DNA of 64,000 bases, from the NCBI RefSeq assembly GCF_023716485.1, contig NZ_CP092418.1:1161001-1225000 (forward strand), read 5' to 3'. The translations under genes were made by a program, and so were the position numbers. The notes beneath the pieces are model-generated. The model was not told the DNA's origin, ran no database searches, and was given only the letters and a program-made list of their open reading frames with translations. How positions within the stretch are numbered: the stretch's first letter is position 1; every line of letters starts with the position of its first letter. Source of the DNA: Microbulbifer variabilis (GTDB taxonomy: Bacteria > Pseudomonadota > Gammaproteobacteria > Pseudomonadales > Cellvibrionaceae). Below, in pieces: positions 17,670 to 27,379 of the stretch.

Positions 17670-18723
17670 GCTGGATATGTATATTGGTCGTACCATTGCC
17701 CTAGCGGTTTTCGTGGTGCTGCTGATTATTCTCGGCCTGGATATTATCTCTGCAATTGTCGACCAGCTAGGGGACTTCAAGCGCGATTACGGCTTTAGCC
17801 AGGCATTACAATATGTCCTGTGGAGATTGCCAGGGCGTATCTACGAGCAGTTGGGCTTTTCCGCCCTCGTGGGATGTATGGTGGGGCTGGGAACACTGGC
17901 TGGCACCAGTGAACTGACCGTTATGCGTGCGGCTGGTGTCTCTATCGGCCGTATTGCCTGGGCGGTAATGAAACCAATCATTCTGTTGATTTTTATCGGT
18001 TTGGCCCTGGCGGAGTTTGTGATTCCCAAGACCAATGTAATCGCCGAGAACAACAAAGCACGCGCCCTGGGTGAGCTCGAAGCGAGTGGCCTCGAAAGTG
18101 GTATGTGGTTAAAAGACAGTGGCGAATTTGTGCACTTTAATGCTGCCCTGCCAGATGGTGAACTCTATGGCGTAACCCGTTACCACTTTGCGGATAACCG
18201 GGAGCTGCAATGGGTGGAGTTCTCTGAACGGGGGCAGTTTCAGAATGAGCAGTGGCTGCTTAAGAACAGCCGCAGCACCCAGTTCCTGCAGGAGGACACT
18301 CAGAGTAAAGACCTGCCAACCAGTGTATGGAAAGCGGAGGTCTCGCCGGAGTTGTTTGCCCTGATCGTGCCGCTGCCCTCAGACCTTTCTCCGCGCAACC
18401 TCTGGGATTACGGTACTTACCTGGATCGTAAGGGGGAAGATTCCGGGCGCTACTGGCTGGAGTTTTGGAAGAAAATACTGCAACCACTGACCATTGCCAG
18501 TTTGGTTATGGTGGCAATTTCTTTCATCTTTGGCCCACTGCGTGAAGTAACCACCGGGTTGAGAGTTTTTACCGGGATTATGGTGGGGATCATCTTCCAA
18601 ACTGTGCAGGGGATACTCGGCCCCTCTTCACTGGTTTTTGGTTTTCCACCACTGCTGGCTGTACTGCTACCGGTTCTTCTTTGTTTTGGTGCGGGCTGGC
18701 TATTACTCAAGCGGGCCCGATAG
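17662..18723 (+). CDS. lptG: LPS export permease LptG
   Basis: This 353-residue partner of LptF has the same layout. The first helix is IALAVFVVLLIILGLDII, the motif GTLAGTSELTVMRAAGVS marks the cytoplasmic coupling region for LptB, the periplasmic domain spans about residues 130-260 and the last helices end LLPVLLCFGAGWLLL. The ATG at 17662 overlaps the end of lptF, which supports this start over longer frames. Confidence 0.95.
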   Translation: MYKLDMYIGRTIALAVFVVLLIILGLDIISAIVDQLGDFKRDYGFSQALQYVLWRLPGRIYEQLGFSALVGCMVGLGTLAGTSELTVMRAAGVSIGRIAWAVMKPIILLIFIGLALAEFVIPKTNVIAENNKARALGELEASGLESGMWLKDSGEFVHFNAALPDGELYGVTRYHFADNRELQWVEFSERGQFQNEQWLLKNSRSTQFLQEDTQSKDLPTSVWKAEVSPELFALIVPLPSDLSPRNLWDYGTYLDRKGEDSGRYWLEFWKKILQPLTIASLVMVAISFIFGPLREVTTGLRVFTGIMVGIIFQTVQGILGPSSLVFGFPPLLAVLLPVLLCFGAGWLLLKRAR

Positions 18724-18730
18724 GGCCCCT
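18713..18730. terminator. Hairpin between convergent lptG and RDD gene
   Basis: GGGCCC, GATA, GGGCCC forms a perfect 6-bp stem that overlaps the lptG stop, with an outer AAGC...GCTT-type extension. It may serve both convergent genes. The T-run is weak. Confidence 0.5.
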
Positions 18731-18750
18731 TGAGCTTAATTTGTTGGCAG

Positions 18751-19263
18751 TTACCCTTTTTTCTTCTTTTTGGGTAAAAGGCGCACTTGAGACTCTGAAA
18801 TCAAGTCGTGCCAAGTAGCCTTGTCGGAGCGGGCCCAGGCGGAAAAGTAGCCGAGGCCCAGGCAGGCGATAGAGAGAGGGGCGACAATGGCTCGCAGGAT
18901 ACATTGGCGCCAAGTAAGCTGTACGCCATCTGAATTCGCCACGATCAAGCGCCACGCGCGCATTCCCACAGTTTGTCCGGCTACCCGCCAGGACCAGAAG
19001 AAGTAGCCGGCGATCACCGCTAGAGCGCCCAGTTGATAAATTGGTCCGCCGACACATGGGCTGTAATCCATAGCTTCTGGCTGGCAGCTTAACCCACCAA
19101 ATACCGAGGCCACTGGCAGGGCTATAAAGCCGTATACCATCATCAGTCCCATCAGGATTAGCAGGTCGTACATCAGGGCCGCCAAGCGCCGGCCGACGCT
19201 GGCGATTGGAAGTTCGGTAAATGAAGAAGGGGTACTTGAGCTGCTCACGGCTATCTCCGCCAA
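18751..19263 (-). CDS. RDD-family membrane protein
   Basis: This 170-residue protein has the RDD pattern: VGRRLAALMYDLLILMGL in the first helix (arginine and aspartate conserved) and GQTVGMRAWRLIV in the middle. The C-terminal segment reads KATWHDLISESQV before a lysine-rich tail. It has four membrane segments. RDD proteins are mostly of unknown function; some act as sodium/proton antiporters. It is convergent with lptG. Confidence 0.85.
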   Translation of the reverse strand: MAEIAVSSSSTPSSFTELPIASVGRRLAALMYDLLILMGLMMVYGFIALPVASVFGGLSCQPEAMDYSPCVGGPIYQLGALAVIAGYFFWSWRVAGQTVGMRAWRLIVANSDGVQLTWRQCILRAIVAPLSIACLGLGYFSAWARSDKATWHDLISESQVRLLPKKKKKG

Positions 19264-19324
19264 AATCGATTGGCGGAGATTCTAACAAAACTAGGGGAGG
19301 GCAAGGGCAAGTCGTCTGCCAGGT

Positions 19325-19813
19325 CTAAAATTCGTACTCGAAAGAAATCTTGAATTTGTCGTCAGAAAGGTTGATGCCATAATCTACCGAGTTGCCTATC
19401 TTGCCCCGATTGGTGGTGTAACGCAGAAGACTTTTCTGCACCGTGCTCTTGTTGCGCTGCTTGTAGGTATCTAAACCAATCTTAACAATTTTGAATAGTG
19501 CCTTACCGCCAGTGGTTGGTCGAAACTCACTGGGGTAGGTATGCATTTGTAGCCACTGGTAGTTGAGGCGTCGTTGTGTACTATTCATGGAATTACTGCG
19601 AAGATAATCTGCGGCTTGGAATAGTGCAGCATTGTCCATGGCGAAGGCACTGTCGGAGAAAAACAGGTTCACGGATTGTATATTTAGGGCTTGTTGTGAA
19701 TCGGGGATAAAAAGTTCGTCCGCAGAGCAGATACAACAGGTGGGAAAAAGCAGTAATCCAACTGTTTTGGGTAAGGATTTGCCCGGTCTGATTCTGAAAC
19801 TGCAGAGTGCCAT
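19325..19813 (-). CDS. Hypothetical protein, possibly exported
   Basis: This 162-residue protein has a basic then hydrophobic start (KTVGLLLFPTCCICSA) that could be a signal sequence. The end (INLSDDKFKISFEYEF) has the alternating pattern and final Phe of outer-membrane beta-strands. No family is recognised. The ATG at 19813 follows a weak GGGGTAGA site. It might be a short outer-membrane barrel or the end of one, but that is inference. Confidence 0.5.
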   Translation of the reverse strand: MALCSFRIRPGKSLPKTVGLLLFPTCCICSADELFIPDSQQALNIQSVNLFFSDSAFAMDNAALFQAADYLRSNSMNSTQRRLNYQWLQMHTYPSEFRPTTGGKALFKIVKIGLDTYKQRNKSTVQKSLLRYTTNRGKIGNSVDYGINLSDDKFKISFEYEF

Positions 19814-20222
19814 TCTATCTACCCCAGGTGTTGCATCTCATTTCGGAAGGCCGCAAGCGGTCGTTGAATTTATTATGGGATACCCACCTAGAAGCGTTTT
19901 CCCATAGAAAATAGGCGGCTTCTGCTACTTCACTTACTGGACAGTCGCAAATTGTCGGAAACATCCCTGAAAGCCGCATGGATTGGACCCTTTTCCATTT
20001 TTGTCCAAGCAGTCGTAGCTGTGATCAGGAGAGCGCCAATGTTTTTTTATTATTTTTTTGATATTGGTGCGCCATGGTTGATGAAAAAACGGTCTTGTTT
20101 TGAGCGCCGTATTTGAGGGGAGCTTGTGGGTTTTCAGTAGACTTGAGCGCGAAAGTGTCGCTGAAAGCGACTACGCTGATATCCGGGCATTCAAAAACTG
20201 GCGCCAGTAACTGCTTTAGGGG
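19814..20222. other. Noncoding stretch
   Basis: No gene is seen. It contains T-rich runs near 20040-20060 and a short GTCGCT/AGCGAC hairpin near 20157. The nearest promoter need is that of the minus-strand gene at 19325. Confidence 0.3.
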
Positions 20223-20912
20223 TTAAGGGCAAACTTGTCCTGCCAGGATTAATGAGGCAGGTTTTCCGGTGGTTGGGTTGAGGGGTTCTTGCAGGGTGGT
20301 GAGCATCAATCCATGTTCGATGAATAATTGGGTCCAGCTTGATAGTGTGCGGAAATACCAGGGCGCTGCCTCCTGAAAATCACCCTCTACACCTTGCCAG
20401 GAACCCGGTCGCCATCCATCCAGGTACTTTTCATCGCCACAGGAGAGTAGGGGATGTAAAGTTTGGAGGAGTAGATAACCTTGTGGGTTGAGCAGGGAGC
20501 AAGCCCTGTGAAAAATGGCATTGGTGGCTTCCTCCCCAATCAGAGAGAAGTTGCATACAATCAAATCAAATTTACGCTCAAATGCCTGCGGATCTAGCTC
20601 TTCATAACAAACGGTACGGAATTGTTGCCGTTCTTGCCCTCGGCGCTTGGCTTCATTAATTAACTCGTCCACGCCATCAATCCCCCAGACATCCATACCC
20701 TCTGCTGCCAGGCGGCGGGATAGCCATCCTTCACCACAGCCAATATCCAGCACGCTGGAGGGATTATGCGCAAGGACAGCCTCAAAAATTGCCTGGTCGG
20801 TGATCAGCCTGCGGCTGGGTATTGCCCCCCGATCCACCACCTTCACCCACTCGCCGGCATTATTGTGCCAGCTGTGTAGGACTTTATTGTCACTAAATTC
20901 GCAATCCCTCAT
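20223..20912 (-). CDS. Class I SAM-dependent methyltransferase
   Basis: This 229-residue protein has the SAM motif VLDIGCGEGWLSRRLA near residues 54-69, the acidic strand end VWGIDG and a FDLIVCNFSLIGEE motif IV. The C-terminal part carries PWYFRTLSSWTQLF. It resembles small-molecule methyltransferases of the UbiE/Tam type. The substrate cannot be told. It is divergent from the GMC oxidoreductase gene. Confidence 0.8.
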   Translation of the reverse strand: MRDCEFSDNKVLHSWHNNAGEWVKVVDRGAIPSRRLITDQAIFEAVLAHNPSSVLDIGCGEGWLSRRLAAEGMDVWGIDGVDELINEAKRRGQERQQFRTVCYEELDPQAFERKFDLIVCNFSLIGEEATNAIFHRACSLLNPQGYLLLQTLHPLLSCGDEKYLDGWRPGSWQGVEGDFQEAAPWYFRTLSSWTQLFIEHGLMLTTLQEPLNPTTGKPASLILAGQVCP

Positions 20913-20995
20913 CTTTGCGTTCCTTCATCTCTGTAATTTTGACGAGGTTGAGTGTACCGTCGAGGAAAATCCAGCTGCAAAGGTGCTGAGGTCCC

Positions 20996-22630
20996 ATGTC
21001 CACTCAAATGGTGTTTGATTATGTGATCGTAGGTGCCGGCTCTGCCGGCTGTGTATTGGCCAACCGGCTGAGTGCTGATGAGCAGCATCGTGTTTGCCTG
21101 CTCGAGGCAGGACCCCCGGATCGCAGTCCATTGATATCCATGCCCCTGGGTATCGGGATGTTGATGTCAGGCACAGACTATAACCTCCACCATTACACGG
21201 AACCACAGCAAAGCCTGAACAAGCGTCGATTGTTCTGGCCGAGAGGCCGTACCCTCGGTGGCAGTAGCGCGATTAATGCGATGGTTTATATCCGTGGTCA
21301 AAGTGAAGACTATGATGCCTGGGAAGCCGCAGGTAATGCAGGCTGGGGATGGCGTAGTTTATTGCCTTACTTTCTTCTCTCGGAGGGCAATGAGCGTGGC
21401 AGTGATGCGCACCATAGTGGCTATGGACCGCTCACGGTAAGTGATCTGAAGTGGAAAACTGAGTCTGGGCAAGCTTTCCTGCGCGCAGCTCAGTCTGCTG
21501 GACACCGGGCAAACAGTGATTTTAATGGCAGCCAGCAGAATGGAGTGGGCTTTTACCAGGTAACACAGCGCAGAGGTCGGCGGTGCTCTGCTGCAGCAGC
21601 CTATTTACATCCGATAAAAAAGCGCCCCAATTTACGAGTGCTCACGCGTAGTCCAGTCGCTCGGCTGATATTGAGAGGTGATAGGGCTGTGGGGGTGGAA
21701 TTGCTCAATGGTAAAAAAATATTGGCCAATAAGGAGGTATTACTCTGCGCAGGCGCAATACAGACCCCGCATTTGCTATTGCTCTCAGGCATTGGCCCAC
21801 AAGAGGAACTACGTAAGTTTGATATTCTGCCGCAGAACCACCTGCCAGGGGTGGGTAAAAACCTCCAGGACCACCTCGATATCTCTCAGGTGGTGGAGAC
21901 CTCAGACCCAATCACTTTTTCGAATGACTTGTGGGCGAGAGTGAAGCACGCGATGCGTGCGCCTGAATGGTTCTTCCTGAATCGGGGCCCATTGACCAGT
22001 AATGTTGCCGAAGCGGGGGGATTCGCGAGTTCAACCTTGGCCAACGGCCGCCCGGACATACAATTCCACTTCACGGCAGTGCCATCCTTTGAACACGGTT
22101 TCAATAAACAGTCGGGGTATGGTTACACCTTGCATGCATGTGCATTGCGTCCCAAAAGCCGTGGTGAAATAACTCTCAATACAGAGGACCCCAAGGCCCT
22201 GCCGAGTATCCAACCCAATTATCTTAGCGAGCCTGAAGATATGCAGGTGATGCTGGAGTCATTCGAAATGGCTCGGGACATCATCCACCAGGAAGATTTA
22301 CAACGCTACCAGAAGCGCCTCTGGCTGCCGGAGCATAAGCTCAGCAGCAAGGCTTCCATCAAACACTATATTCGTCAGCATGCCGAGACAATTTATCACC
22401 CGGTGGGCACTTGTAAGATGGGCAATGATGATCTCGCAGTAGTCGACGCGGAGTTAAAAGTACATGGAGTAGATGGACTGAGGGTTGTGGACGCCTCCAT
22501 AATGCCGGCCCTGATCAGCGGTAATACCAATGCACCGGTGATCGCAATTGCGGAGAAGGCAGCGGATCTTATTTTACAGCGCACCCCTCCCTCAATGATG
22601 AAGAATACACAAGTTCAGGAAGTTGAATGA
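20996..22630 (+). CDS. GMC-family FAD oxidoreductase
   Basis: This 544-residue flavoenzyme starts with DYVIVGAGSAGCVLANRL, the dinucleotide motif, followed by GMC signature 1 (WPRGRTLGGSSAINAMVYIRG, in part). Signature 2 is at GAIQTPHLLLLSGIGP. The catalytic His lies in YHPVGTCKMG near residue 465 and a conserved Asn in SGNTNAPV near 508. The closest well-known group is choline or alcohol dehydrogenase-like. The substrate is not evident. It overlaps rlmA by 4 bp. Confidence 0.9.
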   Translation: MSTQMVFDYVIVGAGSAGCVLANRLSADEQHRVCLLEAGPPDRSPLISMPLGIGMLMSGTDYNLHHYTEPQQSLNKRRLFWPRGRTLGGSSAINAMVYIRGQSEDYDAWEAAGNAGWGWRSLLPYFLLSEGNERGSDAHHSGYGPLTVSDLKWKTESGQAFLRAAQSAGHRANSDFNGSQQNGVGFYQVTQRRGRRCSAAAAYLHPIKKRPNLRVLTRSPVARLILRGDRAVGVELLNGKKILANKEVLLCAGAIQTPHLLLLSGIGPQEELRKFDILPQNHLPGVGKNLQDHLDISQVVETSDPITFSNDLWARVKHAMRAPEWFFLNRGPLTSNVAEAGGFASSTLANGRPDIQFHFTAVPSFEHGFNKQSGYGYTLHACALRPKSRGEITLNTEDPKALPSIQPNYLSEPEDMQVMLESFEMARDIIHQEDLQRYQKRLWLPEHKLSSKASIKHYIRQHAETIYHPVGTCKMGNDDLAVVDAELKVHGVDGLRVVDASIMPALISGNTNAPVIAIAEKAADLILQRTPPSMMKNTQVQEVE

Positions 22631-23430
22631 TTTGGCAATGTCCCCTCTGCGCAACGCCATTGACGCTGGGTAAAGATACCTGGCACTGCAGTAACCGGCA
22701 CAGTTTTGATCGCGCGCGGGAGGGTTACGTTAATTTGTTACCCGTCTATCGCAAGCGGCGCAAGGACCCGGGAGATTCCACAGAAATGCTGCATGCCCGT
22801 CGCCGCTTTCTCAAGGCGGGCTATTATCTCCCACTAGTGGACACGATTACCGCGCTGCTGCCCTACCAGTCTGGGCGCCGGCTTTTGGATATCGGTTGTG
22901 GCGAAGGTTACTATTTACGCCAGTTGGAGTCTGCCGGATGGCACGGCCATGCGTTGGCCGGGGTAGATATTTCCAAGTCAGGCGTCCGTATGGCGGCTAA
23001 AGCCGACAGTGGTGCTCAGTTTGTTGTATCCAGCAATACCAACCTGCCAGTGGCTTCAAATAGCGTGGATCACCTCTTACGTATTTTTGCGCCTGCACCG
23101 GATACTGAGATGCTTAGGGTAATAAAGGAGGGGGGGCATTTGCTGGATGTTTCTCCCGGTCCGGATCACTTGTGGAGTTTGAAGGGACACCTCTACCGGG
23201 AACCTCGTAAACACCCAGCCCCAAAGTTGATTGAGGGGCTGTATCCCGAGGTCGATTTACGCTGCTGTTTTCCTTTTGAATTGCGCGGGCACGAAGCGAT
23301 TGCGGATTTTCTCGCGATGACGCCTTTTGCCTGGAAGGGCAATCGAGAGGCTCGCGCGGAGCTGGAAGAGCAGGAAAGCCTGGTTCTCGAGGCGGATTTT
23401 ATTGTTCGTCGTTTCATCAAGAGAAAATAA
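22627..23430 (+). CDS. rlmA: 23S rRNA (guanine745-N1)-methyltransferase
   Basis: The 267 residues begin with a zinc knuckle (Cys5, Cys8, Cys21 and His25) and the HSFDRAREGYVNLLPV segment typical of RlmA. The SAM-binding LLDIGCGEGYYL follows. The enzyme methylates G745 of 23S rRNA in E. coli. Its ATG overlaps the GMC gene stop (ATGA), so the two are cotranscribed. Confidence 0.9.
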   Translation: MIWQCPLCATPLTLGKDTWHCSNRHSFDRAREGYVNLLPVYRKRRKDPGDSTEMLHARRRFLKAGYYLPLVDTITALLPYQSGRRLLDIGCGEGYYLRQLESAGWHGHALAGVDISKSGVRMAAKADSGAQFVVSSNTNLPVASNSVDHLLRIFAPAPDTEMLRVIKEGGHLLDVSPGPDHLWSLKGHLYREPRKHPAPKLIEGLYPEVDLRCCFPFELRGHEAIADFLAMTPFAWKGNREARAELEEQESLVLEADFIVRRFIKRK

Positions 23431-23503
23431 TCTAGTAGAAATGACAGCGAAATACTTTGTGTATGCGTTGGTACTCCCTGTAGTAGAGGTCTAAGAAAGA
23501 GTT

Positions 23504-23959
23504 ATGGCGACACCTAAAGACTATGCGTTTATGCGCAGAGCCCTGGAATTAGCCGAGCTTGCCGCAGAGCGGGGAGAAGTACCGGTTGGGGCCGTATTGG
23601 TGCGGGAAGGTAAAATCATTGGCGAGGGCAGTAATCGCCCTATTGGCAACTGTGACCCCAGTGCTCATGCGGAAATTGTCGCATTACGTCACGCGGCGGA
23701 GGCAGAGCAAAACTACCGCCTGCCAAATACCACGCTTTACGTCACTATCGAGCCCTGCACTATGTGTTTTGGAACCTTGATGCATGCGCGTGTTGGTCGT
23801 TTGGTTTTTGGTGCCAAAGAGCCACGTGCCGGCGTGGTGGAAAGCCAGCTGAAGCTTGGTGAAGCTGGTTTCTTCAATCATAAAATTTCTGTGGAGTCTG
23901 GTGTGATGGCTGAAGAGGCCGGGAGGCTGGTGCGCGAGTTTTTCCATGATCGACGCTGA
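23504..23959 (+). CDS. tadA: tRNA-specific adenosine deaminase
   Basis: This 151-residue zinc deaminase has HAE at residues 55-57 and the PCTMC motif with Cys85 and Cys88. RGEVPVGAVLV and NYRLPNTTLYVTIEP are conserved in TadA. It converts A34 to inosine in tRNA-Arg(ACG). The ATG follows AAAGAG. It overlaps the channel gene downstream by 14 bp. Confidence 0.93.
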   Translation: MATPKDYAFMRRALELAELAAERGEVPVGAVLVREGKIIGEGSNRPIGNCDPSAHAEIVALRHAAEAEQNYRLPNTTLYVTIEPCTMCFGTLMHARVGRLVFGAKEPRAGVVESQLKLGEAGFFNHKISVESGVMAEEAGRLVREFFHDRR

Positions 23960-24383
23960 ATTGGCTTTTGCATTTGCGGTGAACAGCATCATTGTTGCTA
24001 TTGTGGTGCTGATTCATCATGAAGTCCTCAATGCTTTGGTGCACCTGGGGCGCTGGCTACCGGTGCGGCACAACTTTGCCATAGTGCTGGGGGTGTTTGG
24101 TGCCCTTTTGGCTCACGTGGCGGAAATCTGGCTCTTTGCCTATGGCTATTACTTTATGGTGAATTCGCCTTACTTCGGCACACTAGAAGGTAATTTCAAC
24201 GGCAGCCTGCTTGATTGTGCGTATTTCTCATTTACCACTTATACCTCCCTTGGCTTTGGCGATATTGAGCCTTTGGGGCATCTACGCTTCACTGCTGGCT
24301 TAGAGGCTTTAACGGGGTTGGTCATGATTACCTGGACGGCCTCTTTCATGTTTTTAAAAATGCAGCGCTATTGGGATATCTAG
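23946..24383 (+). CDS. Small potassium-channel-like membrane protein
   Basis: This 145-residue protein has three or four hydrophobic helices and a pore signature TTYTSLGFGDIEP that matches the Ion_trans_2 filter, here SLGFG in place of TVGYG. It overlaps tadA by 14 bp, so the two are probably translated together. The last codons run into the left end of a MITE: TAG uses its first two bases. The native C-terminus may have been longer. Confidence 0.75.
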   Translation: MIDAELAFAFAVNSIIVAIVVLIHHEVLNALVHLGRWLPVRHNFAIVLGVFGALLAHVAEIWLFAYGYYFMVNSPYFGTLEGNFNGSLLDCAYFSFTTYTSLGFGDIEPLGHLRFTAGLEALTGLVMITWTASFMFLKMQRYWDI

Positions 24384-24545
24384 GGAGCCACTGAATAATT
24401 CCATAAGATCTATGCGGGCCTTGTGGAGTGTTCACACTATGCGATGTGCTCTCTTGAAAGGTCTTAGATATTTGTGCAAAGCCACTTTTTGATAGAGAAC
24501 GGCTCTGAAACCCAGAGTCATCACAGAATTATTCAGAGGCGCCCT
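24382..24545. mobile_element. MITE-like element with 20-bp inverted ends
   Basis: The left end AGGGAGCCACTGAATAATTC and the inverse of the right end match at 18 of 20 positions. The 164-bp element has no ORF. It sits between the stop codon of the channel gene and the 3' end of the glycosyltransferase gene. The terminal TCTGAATAATTC pattern recalls IS ends, but the parent family is not identified. Confidence 0.7.
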
Positions 24546-24559
24546 GGTTATCTCTTGAA

Positions 24560-25531
24560 TTAGAGTTTCATTCGGGCAGTGCGCCCTGGGCGTTTCTTTG
24601 GTTTCTCTGCTGGGTAAAAATCGCCTTTAAAACGATATAGGTAGCTATGTCTTTCAATACTGCGCCACAGCTTGCCAAAAGGGTGTAGCCAATACAGCCA
24701 ACGGGCCACCTTGGCCTTGTGGACGTTAGATTTTTCGATACTGGAAATGTGTTCGGCTTCCCATAGTAGATGGGGCTCGATACCATAAAGTTTCAGATCA
24801 AACTGCCAAAAGTGATCAAAGACCTTATCGATAGGCTCGAAAATCCGCCTGGCATACCTCAGAACCTTTTCCATTCCACAGCGATTGATCAAATAACCCT
24901 GGGCCCCGCACCAACCCCGCTCTGGGCGAACTAGCTTGTGCACACCATCATTGAGGGATCGGATGATCTTGCGTTTGCGTACTTTCAGCCCCATCAAACG
25001 GATCATTTCCACTTCTGGGGGCAATCGCTCCAGCTCCGCCAATACTCTGGCAAAGTCACCTTCCACCTGAACGTCATCCTCAAGGATACATACCCTGTGT
25101 AGACCGGCCTGGTAAGCCTGACGAATAGCGCGAAGGTGAGCCAGATAACAACCGATCTCAGAACTTTTCAGCTCACATAAGTGACGCCAACGTGTGATGG
25201 CGTTACAGAGAACCTCATCATCCTCAAGCTTGGGTATACCACTGCGCCCTTCAACGCCAGCGACTTGGCTGGCACGAAGGCGCTGAGATTTCAGGGTTCC
25301 CAGTAACCGATTTACAGTTTCGCCCTCTGGATACATTGTGATTACCCAGCAGGGCGTGTGGGCAATAAACAAAGGGGTTTTTTGCTGCCGCCGGTTGAGT
25401 GCCGGCCGAGTGCGCAAAGGAATTTTTGGGGCAAAGCGGTGGCGAGAGCGCAGGGGCAAACGTTCGGCTTTTGCAGCCGCTAATGACCAACTGGGTACAG
25501 AGTGATTCCTGCGGCGTTTTTCTAGTGCCAC
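24560..25531 (-). CDS. Glycosyltransferase family 25
   Basis: This 323-residue protein has the GT25 layout: a strand CWVITMYPEGETVNRLL, EIGCYLAHLRAIRQA, then the metal-binding CILEDDV motif, and GAQGYLINRCGMEKVL later. Family members transfer sugars, often galactose, to lipooligosaccharide cores. The start is GTG at 25531, which leaves about 55 basic residues ahead of the domain; a later start is possible. It is the last gene before the MITE. Confidence 0.8.
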   Translation of the reverse strand: MALEKRRRNHSVPSWSLAAAKAERLPLRSRHRFAPKIPLRTRPALNRRQQKTPLFIAHTPCWVITMYPEGETVNRLLGTLKSQRLRASQVAGVEGRSGIPKLEDDEVLCNAITRWRHLCELKSSEIGCYLAHLRAIRQAYQAGLHRVCILEDDVQVEGDFARVLAELERLPPEVEMIRLMGLKVRKRKIIRSLNDGVHKLVRPERGWCGAQGYLINRCGMEKVLRYARRIFEPIDKVFDHFWQFDLKLYGIEPHLLWEAEHISSIEKSNVHKAKVARWLYWLHPFGKLWRSIERHSYLYRFKGDFYPAEKPKKRPGRTARMKL

Positions 25532-26066
25532 AATTTCTGATTTCTCTGTAAACGGATAAAACCACCGATAGGAAACTGCAGTCTGGCTAGTGAGATATAG
25601 GACTCAAACATATTTCTATCCCATCAGCAGGAGGGCTAAAAAGGCAGTTCAACAGGGTCAGTAGGGGAGTGAATGCATAATTTCATCTATTTTTACCTAA
25701 CCCCCAGCGTCTTGAACGCTATCCTCCTACGTCATCGCCATCCAAAATTTTGCCTTGGCTAATCTTAATGTCCGACTATCCAGTCGGTATAAGCTTTTAG
25801 GAAATGGTCAGTACTTCTGGGCGATAGAGCTTTTAGTTGCCACTGAATAACTGTGGGAATTGGGGAGTAAAAAGATTGCGAGGTTGAGCCGACTTTTAGG
25901 CTGTATACGTTTGTGTTCGCATTTCTTATACCTAGGCAGGTATTCTGTACTGTAAGAGCGCTAGCTTGAATGAAATAAGAGAATTTACTCTGGAAGCATC
26001 AGGTTATTTCTTGATAGCGACATTTCGATTTTTTTGTATTTCCGAGCCTGATTTATTGGACATTCT
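25532..26066. other. Noncoding stretch upstream of Bcr/CflA gene
   Basis: No gene is seen. A TGCCACTGAATAACTG stretch at 25838 resembles one end of the nearby MITE but has no partner. Promoters for the divergent flanking genes should lie here. Confidence 0.3.
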
Positions 26067-27266
26067 ATGAAGTTGAATTTTATTAAGATGGCACTCATTC
26101 TGGGCTTATTGAGCTGTGTTGGGCCTGTTGCTATCGATATGTATCTGCCGGCCCTACCGGATATCGCCCAGGATTTGGGAGCCCCTATAGAGGCTGCTCA
26201 GTACACCCTGATATCTTACTTTGTTGCTTTTGGGGTATGCCAACTATTTTATGGCCCCGCTTCGGACATGTTTGGTAGAAAGCCACCGTTGTATTTTGGA
26301 TTGGTTCTTTTTACCTTGGCTTCTATCGGTTGTGCTCTGGCGCCCTCAATAGAGGCGCTGATCGCTCTAAGGTTTTTACAGGGCGTTGGTGCCGCTTCGG
26401 TGATGTCGATCCCCAGGGCTGTGATTCGAGATTATTACACTGGTACCCAGGCCACTCGCTTAATGACTACGGTGATGTTGGTGATTTCTATATCGCCGAT
26501 GCTCGCCCCGCTGATAGGCAGTACCTTGATAGTCCCTTTTGGGTGGCGCAGTGTATTTTTACTGATTGCTTTGCTGACCCTGGCCAGCTTATTGCTGGCA
26601 GTAACCAGCTTGCCGGAGACCTTACATCATCATCACCGTGTACCATTTCGTTTAAATGCCATGCTTGGCGCTTTCTCGACATTGCTGCGCGACCCTGTAT
26701 ATGTGGGTCTGACTAGCATCGGTGGTTTGGGTATCGCCAGCTTTTTTTCTTTCCTTGCCACGGCCTCTTTCCTGTACACCGATTTTTATGGGCTGACACC
26801 AACGGAGTTCAGCCTTGCTTTTGCCTTAAATGCGCTGGGCTTCTTTATCTCTAGTCAGTTTGCTGCAAACCTGGGGGCCCGTTTTGGTTCAGTGGTGGTG
26901 GTGAAGTGGGCTACTGCTGGTTTTGCCATCAGCTCTCTGGTGATGTGTATGGTTGTGTTTTGGGGTAATGATCAATTTTTATTACTGGTGGCAATGTTGT
27001 TGACCTGTAATATATTCCTTGGGCTGGTTATTCCCACTTCCATGGTGTTATCTCTTGAAGAACATGGCCCCATTGCTGGTACTGCCGCAGCCCTGGGTGG
27101 CGCTTTACAAATGTTGCTCGGAGCATTGGCTATTGTTTTAACCAGTCTGGTTTTTGATGGCACGCCTTTGCCGTTAACGGCAGCTATTGCTGTTTGTGGT
27201 GTCAGTTCGTTGATTATTTCACGTCTAACTTTGCGGGGAATAGCGCATTTGGTGGTGCCATACTAG
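26067..27266 (+). CDS. Bcr/CflA-family multidrug exporter
   Basis: This 399-residue major facilitator protein has 12 predicted helices. The family signature at the first helix is VAIDMYLPALPDIA, and motif A is at GPASDMFGRKPPLYFG. RFLQGVGAASVMSIPRAVIRD is the motif B/C region. Bcr/CflA proteins export drugs such as bicyclomycin and chloramphenicol by proton antiport. The substrate here is unknown. Confidence 0.9.
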   Translation: MKLNFIKMALILGLLSCVGPVAIDMYLPALPDIAQDLGAPIEAAQYTLISYFVAFGVCQLFYGPASDMFGRKPPLYFGLVLFTLASIGCALAPSIEALIALRFLQGVGAASVMSIPRAVIRDYYTGTQATRLMTTVMLVISISPMLAPLIGSTLIVPFGWRSVFLLIALLTLASLLLAVTSLPETLHHHHRVPFRLNAMLGAFSTLLRDPVYVGLTSIGGLGIASFFSFLATASFLYTDFYGLTPTEFSLAFALNALGFFISSQFAANLGARFGSVVVVKWATAGFAISSLVMCMVVFWGNDQFLLLVAMLLTCNIFLGLVIPTSMVLSLEEHGPIAGTAAALGGALQMLLGALAIVLTSLVFDGTPLPLTAAIAVCGVSSLIISRLTLRGIAHLVVPY

Positions 27267-27379
27267 AGTTTAAATTTAGCTTGGGCTTACATTTCCTTAG
27301 GAGTTGGCCCCTTTGTCCATAAAGTTCGGGAATCTCTTTGTAAGTGAGTTCCCCAAATATAAGGAAGGAGGTCGGCAAG

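Noticed and set aside
25838..25853. Second copy of the MITE
   Set aside because: Only about 12 bases match one end and no partner end is found.
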